Shown here: piece after piece, positions 55,995 to 64,000 of the stretch
How the letters are laid out: every line of letters begins with the position of its first letter
How positions within the stretch are numbered: the stretch's first letter is position 1
Source of the DNA: an uncultured Bacteroidales bacterium
GTDB lineage: Bacteria > Bacteroidota > Bacteroidia > Bacteroidales > UBA932
DNA: 64,000 nucleotides
Direction: 5' to 3'
Assembly: GCA_934695325.1 (NCBI GenBank)
Contig: CAKUVD010000005.1
Coordinates: forward strand, 62,001 to 126,000
Position numbers and translations under genes: made by a program
The notes under the pieces: generated by a model
Database searches by the model: none
What the model was told of the DNA's origin: nothing
What the model saw: the letters and a program-made list of their open reading frames with translations, nothing else

Positions 55995-56836
55995 GAAACT
56001 TTTTCATCATATTTTTTATGTCGATATGGTGTGGGGCACAGGCGCAGACACCACCATACGACTATAAGACTCTGCATTTTCAATCTGAACGAATAAAAGC
56101 CGACAGCATCAGAGTTCGCTGTATAATCGAAGTTCCGGATATAGACGGAATATCTCATTACACTCCTGTCAAGCTACAGTCGGCGATACGATATAAAAAC
56201 GGCAAAGAAAAGTCGTATTTACGAAATAAGGTCATCTCATCCGGACTGATACGATATCCAGAGTTGCTGAAGTTCTTGCCTGTCGTCTACCATTCAATGT
56301 TGAAATACGCTGAAGGAAAGGACTATATGGCAGGAAACAGTTACAATGTCCCCTTTTATATCCACAGAAAAGCACCGGAAAAAGAAGACGATAAGTTTCG
56401 CCCGGATTTCATTCCTTTCAAGAGAGCACATCGCTCTGACAGCTTAACCATCTACCGTTCATCGCAGGGAGAGTTCAGGATGAAATTGTACGACAATGGG
56501 CAGTTTGAGTACACCAGAGCATCCATTGGAATCACATACGGAGGCTCCTGGAGCAGGGAGGGTGACACATTGAAATTGAGCTCAAAGTATTTTGAAAGCA
56601 ATCCTATGGACTGCTGGAATGAGCGGTTCGCTTTTATCTACAAATACACCGACGAGCACTATTATGACAGGTTCGTCATGAAAGATGGAATGCTTTACCC
56701 CATAATGAGCCACTATTCAAAAGAGCCTTTCTTGCCGTTCAATACATTCCTTGACTACCGCAGATATAAAAAGCGCCCAAAATCCAGAGGCCATTATGAA
56801 ATCTTTAGCATATCTTTGCCACATATAAACAATTAG
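55991..56836 (+). CDS. Secreted candidate immunity/accessory protein of the RHS toxin
   Basis: The 281-residue protein starts at the ATG overlapping the RHS stop (ATGA), which gives a clean signal peptide (MRNFFIIFFMSIWCGAQAQ). The C-terminal half has a beta-barrel-like pattern (FRMKLYDNGQFEYTRA, GGSWSREGDTLKLSS). I do not recognise a family. Position directly after a toxin tip suggests immunity; periplasmic location would suit a peptidase toxin entering from outside. Its last codons overlap a -7 promoter box of the following pseudogene, so the C-terminus may be foreign to the original protein. Confidence 0.6.
   Translation: MRNFFIIFFMSIWCGAQAQTPPYDYKTLHFQSERIKADSIRVRCIIEVPDIDGISHYTPVKLQSAIRYKNGKEKSYLRNKVISSGLIRYPELLKFLPVVYHSMLKYAEGKDYMAGNSYNVPFYIHRKAPEKEDDKFRPDFIPFKRAHRSDSLTIYRSSQGEFRMKLYDNGQFEYTRASIGITYGGSWSREGDTLKLSSKYFESNPMDCWNERFAFIYKYTDEHYYDRFVMKDGMLYPIMSHYSKEPFLPFNTFLDYRRYKKRPKSRGHYEIFSISLPHINN
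56811..56818 (+). promoter_or_regulatory. Orphan -7 promoter element of the broken ATPase gene
   Basis: TATCTTTG lies inside the last codons of the candidate immunity gene, 21 nt before the first recognisable codons of the ATPase remnant. It marks where the RHS block abuts older sequence. Confidence 0.45.
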
Positions 56837-56838
56837 GT

Positions 56839-57196
56839 ATAAGCGAATTAATCGGAAGAAATACAGAACGCAAGATACTTGAGCAATATATAGAAAGTCC
56901 CAGACCGGAATTCATTGCGATTTACGGTCGCCGCCGCATAGGCAAGACATACCTGATAAGCGAAATTTTCAGAGACAGGCTGACTTTCGACATGACCGGA
57001 GTCCTGGAAGGTGATAAAGACGACCAATTGTCAAGTTTCTTCCTATCCCTCAGGAAAGCCGGATACTATGGAGAAAAGCCAAAAACTGGATTGAAGCCTT
57101 TGAAGCTCTAAAATCCATACTGAGACAGACATCCGGCAATAAGAAGGTCATCATCTTCATCGACGAATTACCTTGCTTGGACACACCTCGTTCCGG
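56839..57196 (+). pseudogene. Broken AAA-type ATPase gene (5' part only)
   Basis: The frame from ATA 56839 encodes ELIGRNTERKILEQYIESP, the P-loop IYGRRRIGKTYLISEIF and DMTGVLEGDKDDQLSSFF, then shifts frame near 57062-57075 and continues as NWIEAFEALKSIL and the Walker B FIDELPCLDTPRSG. This is the start of the Bacteroidota ATP-binding proteins with a C-terminal DUF234-like domain (normally over 450 residues). Lesions: no ATG (ATA instead), one frameshift, and loss of everything after PRSG. Confidence 0.8.
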
Positions 57197-57264
57197 ACTC
57201 CTACCGGCAAGCATTTGAGCTTAACCGCTACGTCGAACTTGACGCACTATTCAGCGAAATTTAA
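57191..57264 (+). pseudogene. Fragment of a second ECF sigma factor gene (region 4)
   Basis: Positions 57191-57232 match 47858-47899 of the intact sigma gene at 38 of 42 bases, and all four differences are synonymous third-position changes. It encodes PDSYRQAFELNRY, then leaves homology and stops at 57262. It joins the ATPase fragment at a shared TTCCGGA, a microhomology junction. The pattern suggests a piece of a related, once functional sigma gene, not a recent copy. Confidence 0.75.
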
Positions 57265-57298
57265 CAACCCTGTTTTAAACAACCTTGTTAAATTTCGC
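57254..57298. repeat. Perfect 14-bp inverted repeat upstream of the ATPase gene
   Basis: GCGAAATTTAACAA (57254-57267) and TTGTTAAATTTCGC (57285-57298) are separated by 17 nt. The right arm overlaps the -33 box of the following promoter. It could be an operator for a repressor or the ATPase itself. Confidence 0.75.
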
Positions 57299-57315
57299 AA
57301 AAGATACTATCTTTG
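57285..57315 (+). promoter_or_regulatory. Promoter of the intact ATPase gene
   Basis: TTG (57285-57287), 20 nt, then TATCTTTG (57308-57315), 21 bp before the ATG at 57336. Confidence 0.75.
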
Positions 57316-57335
57316 CTGATGAAAACAAATGAATT

Positions 57336-58484
57336 ATGGCTGCAAAGAACGATTCGCCTTTCGTATTCGGAATTATGGTGGAAGGAGACACTTTCACTGA
57401 CAGGAAGGAAGAGACACGGCATCTTAAAATGAACTTTCTGTACGGAGTGAACACCATTCTCATATCGCCAAGAAGGATGGGAAAGACTTCACTTGTCGAA
57501 AAAGCGAGCGAGCTTGTGAAAAGCGACACGCTCAAGATAGTCAAGATGGATGCTTTCGGATGCCGTTCGGAGAATGACTTTATCAACAGTTTCGCGACAG
57601 CTGTCATCCGGGCGACATCCACGAAACTCGAAGAATGGATAGAGAACGCCAAGAAATTCCTCGGGAGATTCGTCCCGAAAATAAGCATTGGACAGGAGCC
57701 GTTGACGGATTTTTCTGTATCGCTTGAATACAGCCAGGACAATTCTGCGGCAGAAGACATCCTGCAGTTGCCTGAATTCATTGCGCAGAATAAAGGGATA
57801 AGAATAGTGATCTGTATCGACGAATTCCAGCAGGTTGCGGATTTTCCTGACTCACTGACTTTTCAGAAGAAGCTTCGTGGCGTGTGGCAACGCCAGCAGA
57901 ATGTATCATATTGCCTATACGGCAGTAAACGCCACATGATGGAACTGATGTTCCAGAGCCAGAGCCACCCTTTCTACAGGTTCGGGGACATATTCTACCT
58001 CGGAAAGATTCCGGAAGCGGACTGGGTCGCATTCATCTGTGAAAGATTCCGCATCACAGGGAAAGAGATTTCCGAGGAAATTGCAAAGAAGATATGTACA
58101 GTAACAGACAGATATTCCTCTTATGTGCAGCAACTCTCCTGGCTAGTCTGGCTAAGAAGCGGCAGCAATGCCACTGAAGACAACCTGGATAATGCAATAG
58201 ACAGTCTCCTGGATGCTTGTGAGCCTCTGTTCATTCAGCAGACAGAAAGCCTTTCTGCATACCAGATGAATTTTCTTCACGTCCTGGCAGACGGAATTCA
58301 CAGTGGTTTCACGAGAAGTGAGCTCCTGGAGAAATACAGACTTGGGACAGCCGCGAACATCAGCAGGCTCAGGAAAGCATTGACAGAAAAAGATCTCATC
58401 GCAATGACCGCGCCGAAGAACCTGGAGATTTCAGATCCGATTCTGACCCTATGGCTAAAGCGGAGAGTGTGGAAGAACAATTAG
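57336..58484 (+). CDS. AAA-type ATPase (ATPase_2-like) with intact Walker motifs
   Basis: The 382-residue protein has the P-loop SPRRMGKTSLVEKA near residue 47, Walker B VICIDEFQQV near residue 154, a sensor-like LYGSKRHMM, and a winged-helix-like C-terminus (about 300-382, TRSELLEKYRLGTAANISRLRKAL). It is exactly the same length as, and clearly related to, the degenerate protein at 5474. Such stand-alone ATPases are numerous in Bacteroidota and their roles are mostly unknown. It sits next to an ATPase remnant and precedes an NhaC antiporter gene by 12 bp. Confidence 0.85.
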   Translation: MAAKNDSPFVFGIMVEGDTFTDRKEETRHLKMNFLYGVNTILISPRRMGKTSLVEKASELVKSDTLKIVKMDAFGCRSENDFINSFATAVIRATSTKLEEWIENAKKFLGRFVPKISIGQEPLTDFSVSLEYSQDNSAAEDILQLPEFIAQNKGIRIVICIDEFQQVADFPDSLTFQKKLRGVWQRQQNVSYCLYGSKRHMMELMFQSQSHPFYRFGDIFYLGKIPEADWVAFICERFRITGKEISEEIAKKICTVTDRYSSYVQQLSWLVWLRSGSNATEDNLDNAIDSLLDACEPLFIQQTESLSAYQMNFLHVLADGIHSGFTRSELLEKYRLGTAANISRLRKALTEKDLIAMTAPKNLEISDPILTLWLKRRVWKNN

Positions 58485-58496
58485 ACAAAACAGACA

Positions 58497-59975
58497 ATGA
58501 AACGAACTTCAATTATACGGACTTGCATCTCACTGATACCTATCATCATACTGGTCATTCTCCTGATTACGGATATCAGCTTCTTCGGAAGCGACGCGAT
58601 ACTTGGCGCCAGCCAGGTGTCCCTGCTGTTCTCGGCAGGAATATGCGTATGGCTGGCGATGTGGCTGTTCAAGAAGCCGTGGGACGACTTCGAGGCGGCG
58701 ATACGCGGTAACATCGGGGACGTTACCACGGCAATCGTCATATTGTTTATGATAGGAGGAATCTCAGGCACCTGGACAATGAGCGGCACTGTACCATCAC
58801 TTATCTACTACGGCGTACAGATCATATCTCCTAAAATCTTCCTGGTGACAGCCTGCATAATCTGTGCGTTCATCTCTGTGATGATAGGCAGCTCGTGGAC
58901 GACCATCGCCACCATCGGCGTGGCGCTGATGGGTATCGGCAAGGCGCAGGGCTTCAGTGACGGAATGATTGCGGGAGCCATTATATCAGGAGCATATTTC
59001 GGAGACAAGATATCCCCTCTCTCGGACACGACAGTGATGGCGGCGTCGATTTCGGGCACTCCCCTGTTCCGACACATCAAATACTTGATGCTCACCACAG
59101 TGCCGTCATTTGCATTGACACTGATAATTTTCCTGGTGCTGGGATTTATGCACGACGGCGGAGACTCGGCACAGATCTCGGTCTATACCGAGACATTGTC
59201 CTCGAAATTCAACATCACTCCCTGGACTCTCATCGTGCCGGTAGTGACGGGCATCCTCATCGCACGAAAGATGCCGGCGCTCCCGGTGCTCGGAATCTCA
59301 ATGACGCTGGCTGCCGTCTGCGCCATCATCCTCCAGCCGCACATAATCACCGAGATAGGGGGCAATGCCCTTGAGTCTCTCGGGATTACAGGGAGCACAA
59401 GCAAGGCGGGCATAATGTTCACGGGACTTGTGAAGACCATATATGATTCCGTGTCAGTAGATACAGGAGTCGAGGATGTGAACAGGCTCGTTTCGTCAAG
59501 GGGTATGCTCGGGATGCTCAACACAGTCTATCTCATCATCTGCGCGATGTGCTTCGGCGGATGCATGAAAGCCAGCGGAATGCTCCACCACCTGGCGTCA
59601 TTGATACTGCCGATGACGAAGACCCGCACCGGCCTGGTGGCTTCGACTGTCGGCACCGGCGTGATCTTGAACGGCGTAATCTCGGACCAGTATCTGTCGA
59701 TCATCCTTACTTCCGATATCTACAAGGATATCTATGCGAAGCGTGGCTACGAGAGCAGGCTGCTGGGACGTTCTGTGGAGGACTCGTCCACTGTGACGTC
59801 ACCGCTTTTCCCGTGGAGCAGCTGCGGAATGACTCAAGCGACGATACTGAGCGTGCCGACAATAGCCTATCTTCCCTTCTGCTTTTTCAACATACTCAGT
59901 CCGCTGATGAGCATCTGTATGGCAATTCTCGGCTATAGGATTTTCCGCCGCGGCACAGCGCCGGACGAAGAATAG
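58497..59975 (+). CDS. Na+/H+ antiporter, NhaC family
   Basis: The 492-residue membrane protein has about 11-12 hydrophobic segments and NhaC-type motifs: MIGSSWTTIATIGVALMGIG, SGAYFGDKISPLSDTTVMAAS and GVILNGVISDQYLSIIL near the C-terminus, with DSSTVTSPLFPWSSCG. It should exchange Na+ for H+ (or another organic pair, as in malate/lactate versions) across the inner membrane. It starts 12 bp after the ATPase stop and may be read from that promoter. It converges with the GH31 gene, 22 bp apart. Confidence 0.9.
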   Translation: MKRTSIIRTCISLIPIIILVILLITDISFFGSDAILGASQVSLLFSAGICVWLAMWLFKKPWDDFEAAIRGNIGDVTTAIVILFMIGGISGTWTMSGTVPSLIYYGVQIISPKIFLVTACIICAFISVMIGSSWTTIATIGVALMGIGKAQGFSDGMIAGAIISGAYFGDKISPLSDTTVMAASISGTPLFRHIKYLMLTTVPSFALTLIIFLVLGFMHDGGDSAQISVYTETLSSKFNITPWTLIVPVVTGILIARKMPALPVLGISMTLAAVCAIILQPHIITEIGGNALESLGITGSTSKAGIMFTGLVKTIYDSVSVDTGVEDVNRLVSSRGMLGMLNTVYLIICAMCFGGCMKASGMLHHLASLILPMTKTRTGLVASTVGTGVILNGVISDQYLSIILTSDIYKDIYAKRGYESRLLGRSVEDSSTVTSPLFPWSSCGMTQATILSVPTIAYLPFCFFNILSPLMSICMAILGYRIFRRGTAPDEE

Positions 59976-59997
59976 TCCCGTGGTCAATACGCCTTCC

Positions 59998-62715
59998 TTA
60001 TTCTTCCACGTAGGCGTGAAGCTTGGAGAGGAATTGCGGCGGAAGCTTGCCGAAAGACTCCATCGAGGCTATGGCTGATGCGACATCGAGTTCCAAGAGG
60101 TAGCGTGGTGCGTCCGACGGGTGCTCCGTTATGAAACTGCCGCACTGAAGAAGAGACAAAAACTCTGACGGCATCATCTGCACGCGATTGACATACCTGC
60201 CGAACATCAGTTTCGTCTCTTCAGAGATTGCCATCATCCTGTGCATCAAGCCTTTCTTCCCATAAAGCAATCCACGGAGCGGCGCCAGGTCCTCAGGCCA
60301 GGCGCACTCTATGGTCACTGCTTCAGAAGCAGAGGACGCAGGAAGATATATCCTTACCGAAAGGTCGGCACCGGAATATGTCCACACAGGAGATGACAGG
60401 CTCTCCCACTCATCGTCAGCGAAACGGCTGTACGGTATCTCGACACCGTCAATGCGGACTGAAGATGGGGCGAAAACGCAGGCCAGCTCCGCCTGAATAC
60501 GCCGGCCAGGGTCAATTCCCCTATATGTCCCTTTCCTCGGGGCGACATAAAGCCTCAGGGAAGAAGCGTCTGAATCCTTAGTCACCACGGTAGTCGCATA
60601 TTCCGCCATATATGCCTGAGTCTCGCCGTCATCCTCATACACAGAGACCGAACTGCGCCCATCCCCAGGCGCCACGTACAGCCTCAGCACATCAGATTTT
60701 TCCTGCAGAGATGATATCTTTTCGGAAGCCATAGGGATTATCGCCCCAGCCTTCACATAATACGGATTCTCATTTATAGCATAATGCAGAGTGTCAATAC
60801 TGCCTCCAGGTATCAGCCGCCCAGAAGCCACATCATACCAGTCACTCCCCTCCGGAAACCACATTACACGTTCCGTAAGCCCCGTAACGCTGTCAGCAGG
60901 CTGGCACAGCGCAGTCGCCAGGATATCATCCCCGAACATATACTCCTCCGTAAAAGAATACGCCTCATCAGATTCAGGCCAGTCATAATACATAGGACGG
61001 CAGATGGAAATGCCAGTGTCATAAGCCTCCCGCGCCGCGCCATAGATATATGGAGAAAGCGAATAGCGCAGGCGAATGGCATCACGCATAACCGGAAAAT
61101 GCTCCGGAAACATCCAGAAACGTTTCTCGATGACAGGGTCCTTGGAACTGTGCGTCTTGAACACCGGCATAAACACGGCAGACTGGAGCCAGCGAGTATA
61201 AAGTTCCGGATCCGTAGCAGTCATACCCTTGAATTTCTTGAAACCGCCGGCATCGTGTCCCCAATAGCCGAACCCCACATTGGACGCCGTGGAAGTGAAC
61301 CACGGAAGATATGACAGGACCTTCCACGTGGCATAGGTGTCACCGGAAAACGCCACCGGGTAACGATGATTCCCGATTCCGCCCCAACGATGATAGATCA
61401 TAGGGCGAGCGGCATAAATCCCGTCTACCGCAGACTGACGCACTCTGTCATTGAAAAAAGTATAGTTCAGCCAGAACGTGTTGCTCAAGCCTGGCACATA
61501 TCTGCTTGTCCTCCACTGCTGCCAGTCCAGCCACCAGAAATCCACACCCTGACGCTCCAGAGGATGGATGACAGAATTGAAATACGCATCAGCCCAAGCC
61601 TCGTCATCAATCCTGAACGGGACAGGGGCAGGCTCGCCGTCATCCTTCACATAGCCGCGAGGCCCGTCATAATCAGAAGCCCGAGAAAGATAGTCCTTCA
61701 CGAACCTCCCGTATGGCTCCTCATAAGGCTGTATCCCTGAAGCCGGATGCAGATTCAACGCTGTCTTGACTCCAAGCCCGTGCAGCCTGTGAAGGCAATT
61801 CTCCGGGGCAGGGAAAAGATACTTCTGCCACGTATACCCTGTCCACCCTATGCTCTGACCGAACTCGTCCTTCTGGCTATGTCCCAGACTTAGAGTCCAG
61901 GTATTGTGCCAGTCCATATCAATGATCATCACGTCGATAGGGATGTCATAGCGCCTGATCTGGCGACACAAGTCCACAATCTCATAGTCAGAATACTGCC
62001 AATACCTGCTCCACCAATATCCAAACGCATATTTAGGAGGCAGAGGAATCTTTCCGCCGATTTTTATGAAGTCCGATACCGCCGCCTTGTAGTCGTGGCC
62101 GTAAGCGAATATATACAGATCCTGCCTGTCCCCTGCCGGCCGGTTCTCCACCCAATGCTCCCAATCCGTATCCTCAGGCGCAAGCACCTGTCTGTCAGAC
62201 TCATCAATAACCGCCCATCCATCTCTGGACACGACTCCCTTGTCAAACGGGTCTGCCGTCCGCACACCGTCACAGCTGTCCAGCGTCCGCACAGTGCCAA
62301 GCAGATTCCCGCTGTCATCCGCACCAAGCCGCCAAACCACGGTCCGCACCCCTTTTCTCGTCTGCAGGTCAGGCATACCGAACATCACCGACAAGTTCGT
62401 GGAGTCGAATCTCTCCCTGCCGGTATAGGTCAATGTCAATGCTTCCGTGCGAATGACAATGCTGCCAGAACGCTGCCTGACGCTGTATTCCGGCACCGGC
62501 ATAAGCCTGTTCACGACGCCGAGAGTAGGCCTGTCCTCGAACTTACCGTCAGAAGCCCACTCCATACGTATGAGGCGAGGACCGAGGACAGTAAATCGGG
62601 CGTTGCCCTGGACCACGACCGCGGCAGGGTCTGCCACAGGATTGTCACCAGCATAAGCCTTTAGCACATTGACATTAAGAAGAAGTAGTAGTGAAACGAC
62701 GGCAATTATTTTCAT
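59998..62715 (-). CDS. GH31 glycoside hydrolase, exported
   Basis: The 905-residue protein has a signal peptide (cut near residue 22), an N-terminal beta-sandwich (about 30-215), a GH31 barrel (about 220-580) with nucleophile Asp397 in FWWLDWQQW and acid/base Asp459 in AFSGDTYATWKV, and C-terminal beta domains. GH31 covers alpha-glucosidases, alpha-xylosidases and others. The DWQQ context differs from the usual D(M)NE, so specificity is open. It lies 80 bp downstream of the sialidase-like gene, probably one operon. Confidence 0.9.
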   Translation of the reverse strand: MKIIAVVSLLLLLNVNVLKAYAGDNPVADPAAVVVQGNARFTVLGPRLIRMEWASDGKFEDRPTLGVVNRLMPVPEYSVRQRSGSIVIRTEALTLTYTGRERFDSTNLSVMFGMPDLQTRKGVRTVVWRLGADDSGNLLGTVRTLDSCDGVRTADPFDKGVVSRDGWAVIDESDRQVLAPEDTDWEHWVENRPAGDRQDLYIFAYGHDYKAAVSDFIKIGGKIPLPPKYAFGYWWSRYWQYSDYEIVDLCRQIRRYDIPIDVMIIDMDWHNTWTLSLGHSQKDEFGQSIGWTGYTWQKYLFPAPENCLHRLHGLGVKTALNLHPASGIQPYEEPYGRFVKDYLSRASDYDGPRGYVKDDGEPAPVPFRIDDEAWADAYFNSVIHPLERQGVDFWWLDWQQWRTSRYVPGLSNTFWLNYTFFNDRVRQSAVDGIYAARPMIYHRWGGIGNHRYPVAFSGDTYATWKVLSYLPWFTSTASNVGFGYWGHDAGGFKKFKGMTATDPELYTRWLQSAVFMPVFKTHSSKDPVIEKRFWMFPEHFPVMRDAIRLRYSLSPYIYGAAREAYDTGISICRPMYYDWPESDEAYSFTEEYMFGDDILATALCQPADSVTGLTERVMWFPEGSDWYDVASGRLIPGGSIDTLHYAINENPYYVKAGAIIPMASEKISSLQEKSDVLRLYVAPGDGRSSVSVYEDDGETQAYMAEYATTVVTKDSDASSLRLYVAPRKGTYRGIDPGRRIQAELACVFAPSSVRIDGVEIPYSRFADDEWESLSSPVWTYSGADLSVRIYLPASSASEAVTIECAWPEDLAPLRGLLYGKKGLMHRMMAISEETKLMFGRYVNRVQMMPSEFLSLLQCGSFITEHPSDAPRYLLELDVASAIASMESFGKLPPQFLSKLHAYVEE

Positions 62716-62795
62716 ACTCTAGAAAAAAACGCCAGGATGCAGCCCCTAATAAAGAAAGACTGGCATCCCGACAGTTCAACGATAAAAAACAGACA

Positions 62796-64000
62796 CTATA
62801 GACCTCTGACAGTAATCCACTTCTGAGGGTTCTTCTCGCCGGTGGAAACTATGGCATCCTCTCCGCCTTCCATATCGAACAATGCAAGATTCACCTTGAT
62901 TTTTCCGTCCACTGCAGCGACTGAGGAACGAGGTACTGAAATCTCAGCCAGCCATCCATTGTCAGTATCTGAAGCGTCAGACAGAGTGGCATCGTACTTC
63001 ACGTGTGCCGTGACGCCCATATCCTTCTCCACCCAGCCTCCGGCATAGATTCCCTGTGTCCTGAGTCCTGCCAATCCGACCTTCACCCTCAGAGACTTGC
63101 CGTTCAGCTTATCCGCATCGGCAGGGGCGAGGAACACCTGTACATAGTCATCCTTAGAGACATTCTCATCCCTGCACTCCACGAGGAAATAGATGTTGTC
63201 AGCATCAGCGGCACATCTAAGCGTGGCCTGGGCCTGACTCTTCCCGCCCACGAAAAGAGCGTCATCTGCATTGACCCAGTCTGCATTGTCTCCGTCCGCG
63301 ACGACAGTATGAGAGGAAGCCTTGATCGTGTGGTTCAGCGCAAGCTTGCAGAGAGTGACATTGATGTTCTTGTTGTCCGAGCTGTTGCGCATATGCGTTA
63401 TGAGTTCGTGAGGATTCGCCAGAAGCATCGAACCCCAGGAGCCCGTGGCCGGCAGCAGCCTGAATGCGTCCCCGAAGTTCCGCGCCTGGGAGTCCCCGAT
63501 ACGCTGCCACAGATATGTGGACTCACCGTAAGACACCACCGTCTCGCCAGAAGGGAACTGCAGCAGGCTCGGCGCTCCTCCTCTCCATACATCTATCGCC
63601 CTGTCAGACGGAGCTACCTTCGCAGTCTTCACATCGAAGCCGTCGCCGTTCTTCTCCTCACCTTCAATATATTGCCAGTTGCCATCCTCTGGAGACCAGG
63701 CGAAAGATATGTTGAAATTGACCTTGCCGCCGGTCGGATAGTCGTGAGCGGACTCGAACACTCCTGCCTTCTGTCTGCTTTCGTTCAATATTATAAGCCC
63801 CGGCATCTGATCAGTAAACAGCCATTTGTTCTGATGCTCGTCATACCAGGTGTGCCTGATGACACGATACGGCTCCTTCCCGAGTTCCGGAAGCCAGGTC
63901 TTGCCGCCGTCTGCGGAACGTACCATCGAAGTCCCGGAATGGCTGCCCGAAATCCACGGACGGCTCTCCGAGAAATAAAGTTCCAGGACACCGTCGGCAT
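62796..64000 (-). CDS. BNR/Asp-box sialidase-like protein with C-terminal CBM9-like domain, 5' end off the window
   Basis: The frame stays open to the right edge (…ELYFSESRPWISGSHSGTSMVRSADGGKTW), so the true start is outside; the ATG at 63924-63926 is internal. At least 401 residues are visible. The Asp-box SADGGKTW is typical of beta-propeller sialidases and related glycosidases. A C-terminal CBM9/DOMON-like sandwich (last 170 residues, DDALFVGGKSQAQATLRCAA, NIYFLVECRD, YVQVFLAP) ends the protein. Catalytic residues would lie in the missing part, so sialidase activity is not shown. Confidence 0.75.
   Translation of the reverse strand, partial: ADGVLELYFSESRPWISGSHSGTSMVRSADGGKTWLPELGKEPYRVIRHTWYDEHQNKWLFTDQMPGLIILNESRQKAGVFESAHDYPTGGKVNFNISFAWSPEDGNWQYIEGEEKNGDGFDVKTAKVAPSDRAIDVWRGGAPSLLQFPSGETVVSYGESTYLWQRIGDSQARNFGDAFRLLPATGSWGSMLLANPHELITHMRNSSDNKNINVTLCKLALNHTIKASSHTVVADGDNADWVNADDALFVGGKSQAQATLRCAADADNIYFLVECRDENVSKDDYVQVFLAPADADKLNGKSLRVKVGLAGLRTQGIYAGGWVEKDMGVTAHVKYDATLSDASDTDNGWLAEISVPRSSVAAVDGKIKVNLALFDMEGGEDAIVSTGEKNPQKWITVRGL

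Noticed and set aside
48079..56836. Type VI secretion association of the RHS genes
   Set aside because: No VgrG, PAAR, Hcp or EagR-type gene is nearby and both RHS proteins carry Sec signal peptides.
57113..57240. Intact small gene encoding a DELPCLDTPRSG-containing protein
   Set aside because: It is the frame-shifted middle of a larger ATPase with no start codon of its own and a tail that runs into a sigma-factor fragment.

Overview
The window reads as a chromosome segment of a Bacteroidota bacterium, most likely order Bacteroidales. The evidence is several TTG-N19/20-TAnnTTTG promoters, a SusC/SusD pair with an ECF sigma/FecR system, DUF1735 and F5/8C surface lipoproteins, and a general lack of Shine-Dalgarno sequences with rpsU as a clear exception. 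GC content looks near 50% in most of the window and drops visibly in two accessory blocks. I cannot name a species. I see no rRNA, tRNA, CRISPR array or transposase.

Layout. 1-7.7 kb is mostly housekeeping: the 5' part of a TonB-type beta-barrel gene, ruvC, serS, rpmA, rplU, a degenerate AAA-type ATPase, a sirtuin and rpsU. 8-15.9 kb holds a giant AsmA-like protein, prmA, a CPC-type metal P-type ATPase with a perfect palindrome at its promoter, a DUF1963 protein and a nitroreductase. 15.9-20.7 kb is a compact minus-strand operon (iorA, iorB, aminotransferase, CoA-transferase) that looks like a pathway from aromatic amino acids to aryl-acetates. rpmH and a modular lipoprotein follow.

23.3-47.4 kb is one long minus-strand carbohydrate block: FecR anti-sigma, SusC (with STN domain), SusD, a GH18-type endoglycosidase, two DUF1735 surface glycan-binding proteins, a DUF1573 protein, GH20 hexosaminidase, xylulokinase, xylose isomerase, a xylose-type transporter and a GH3 enzyme. 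GH18, GH20, GH3 and dedicated xylose genes together suggest a xylose-containing N-glycan such as the plant type. This is inference.

The block is interrupted between GH20 and xylB by a 2,970-bp cassette bounded by perfect 70-bp direct repeats. The repeats duplicate the GH20/xylB junction, so recombination between them would restore an uninterrupted operon. The cassette encodes a peptidase S74 (endosialidase-chaperone) protein, an HELAH zincin lipoprotein and a small lipoprotein.

47.5-57.3 kb starts with the ECF sigma gene, transcribed away from its presumed FecR partner, followed by a two-protein RHS/YD-repeat system. The second protein ends in an AT-rich, zincin-like (HELFH) tip and is followed, with an ATGA overlap, by a secreted candidate immunity protein. 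Its downstream edge is a graveyard holding a broken AAA ATPase gene and a fragment of another ECF sigma gene, joined at a short microhomology. An intact ATPase paralogue, an NhaC-type antiporter, a GH31 enzyme and the 3' part of a BNR/Asp-box sialidase-like protein close the window.

The strongest candidates for something undescribed are the 70-bp-repeat cassette and the split RHS/zincin locus. Both carry an HExxH protein with exported partners.
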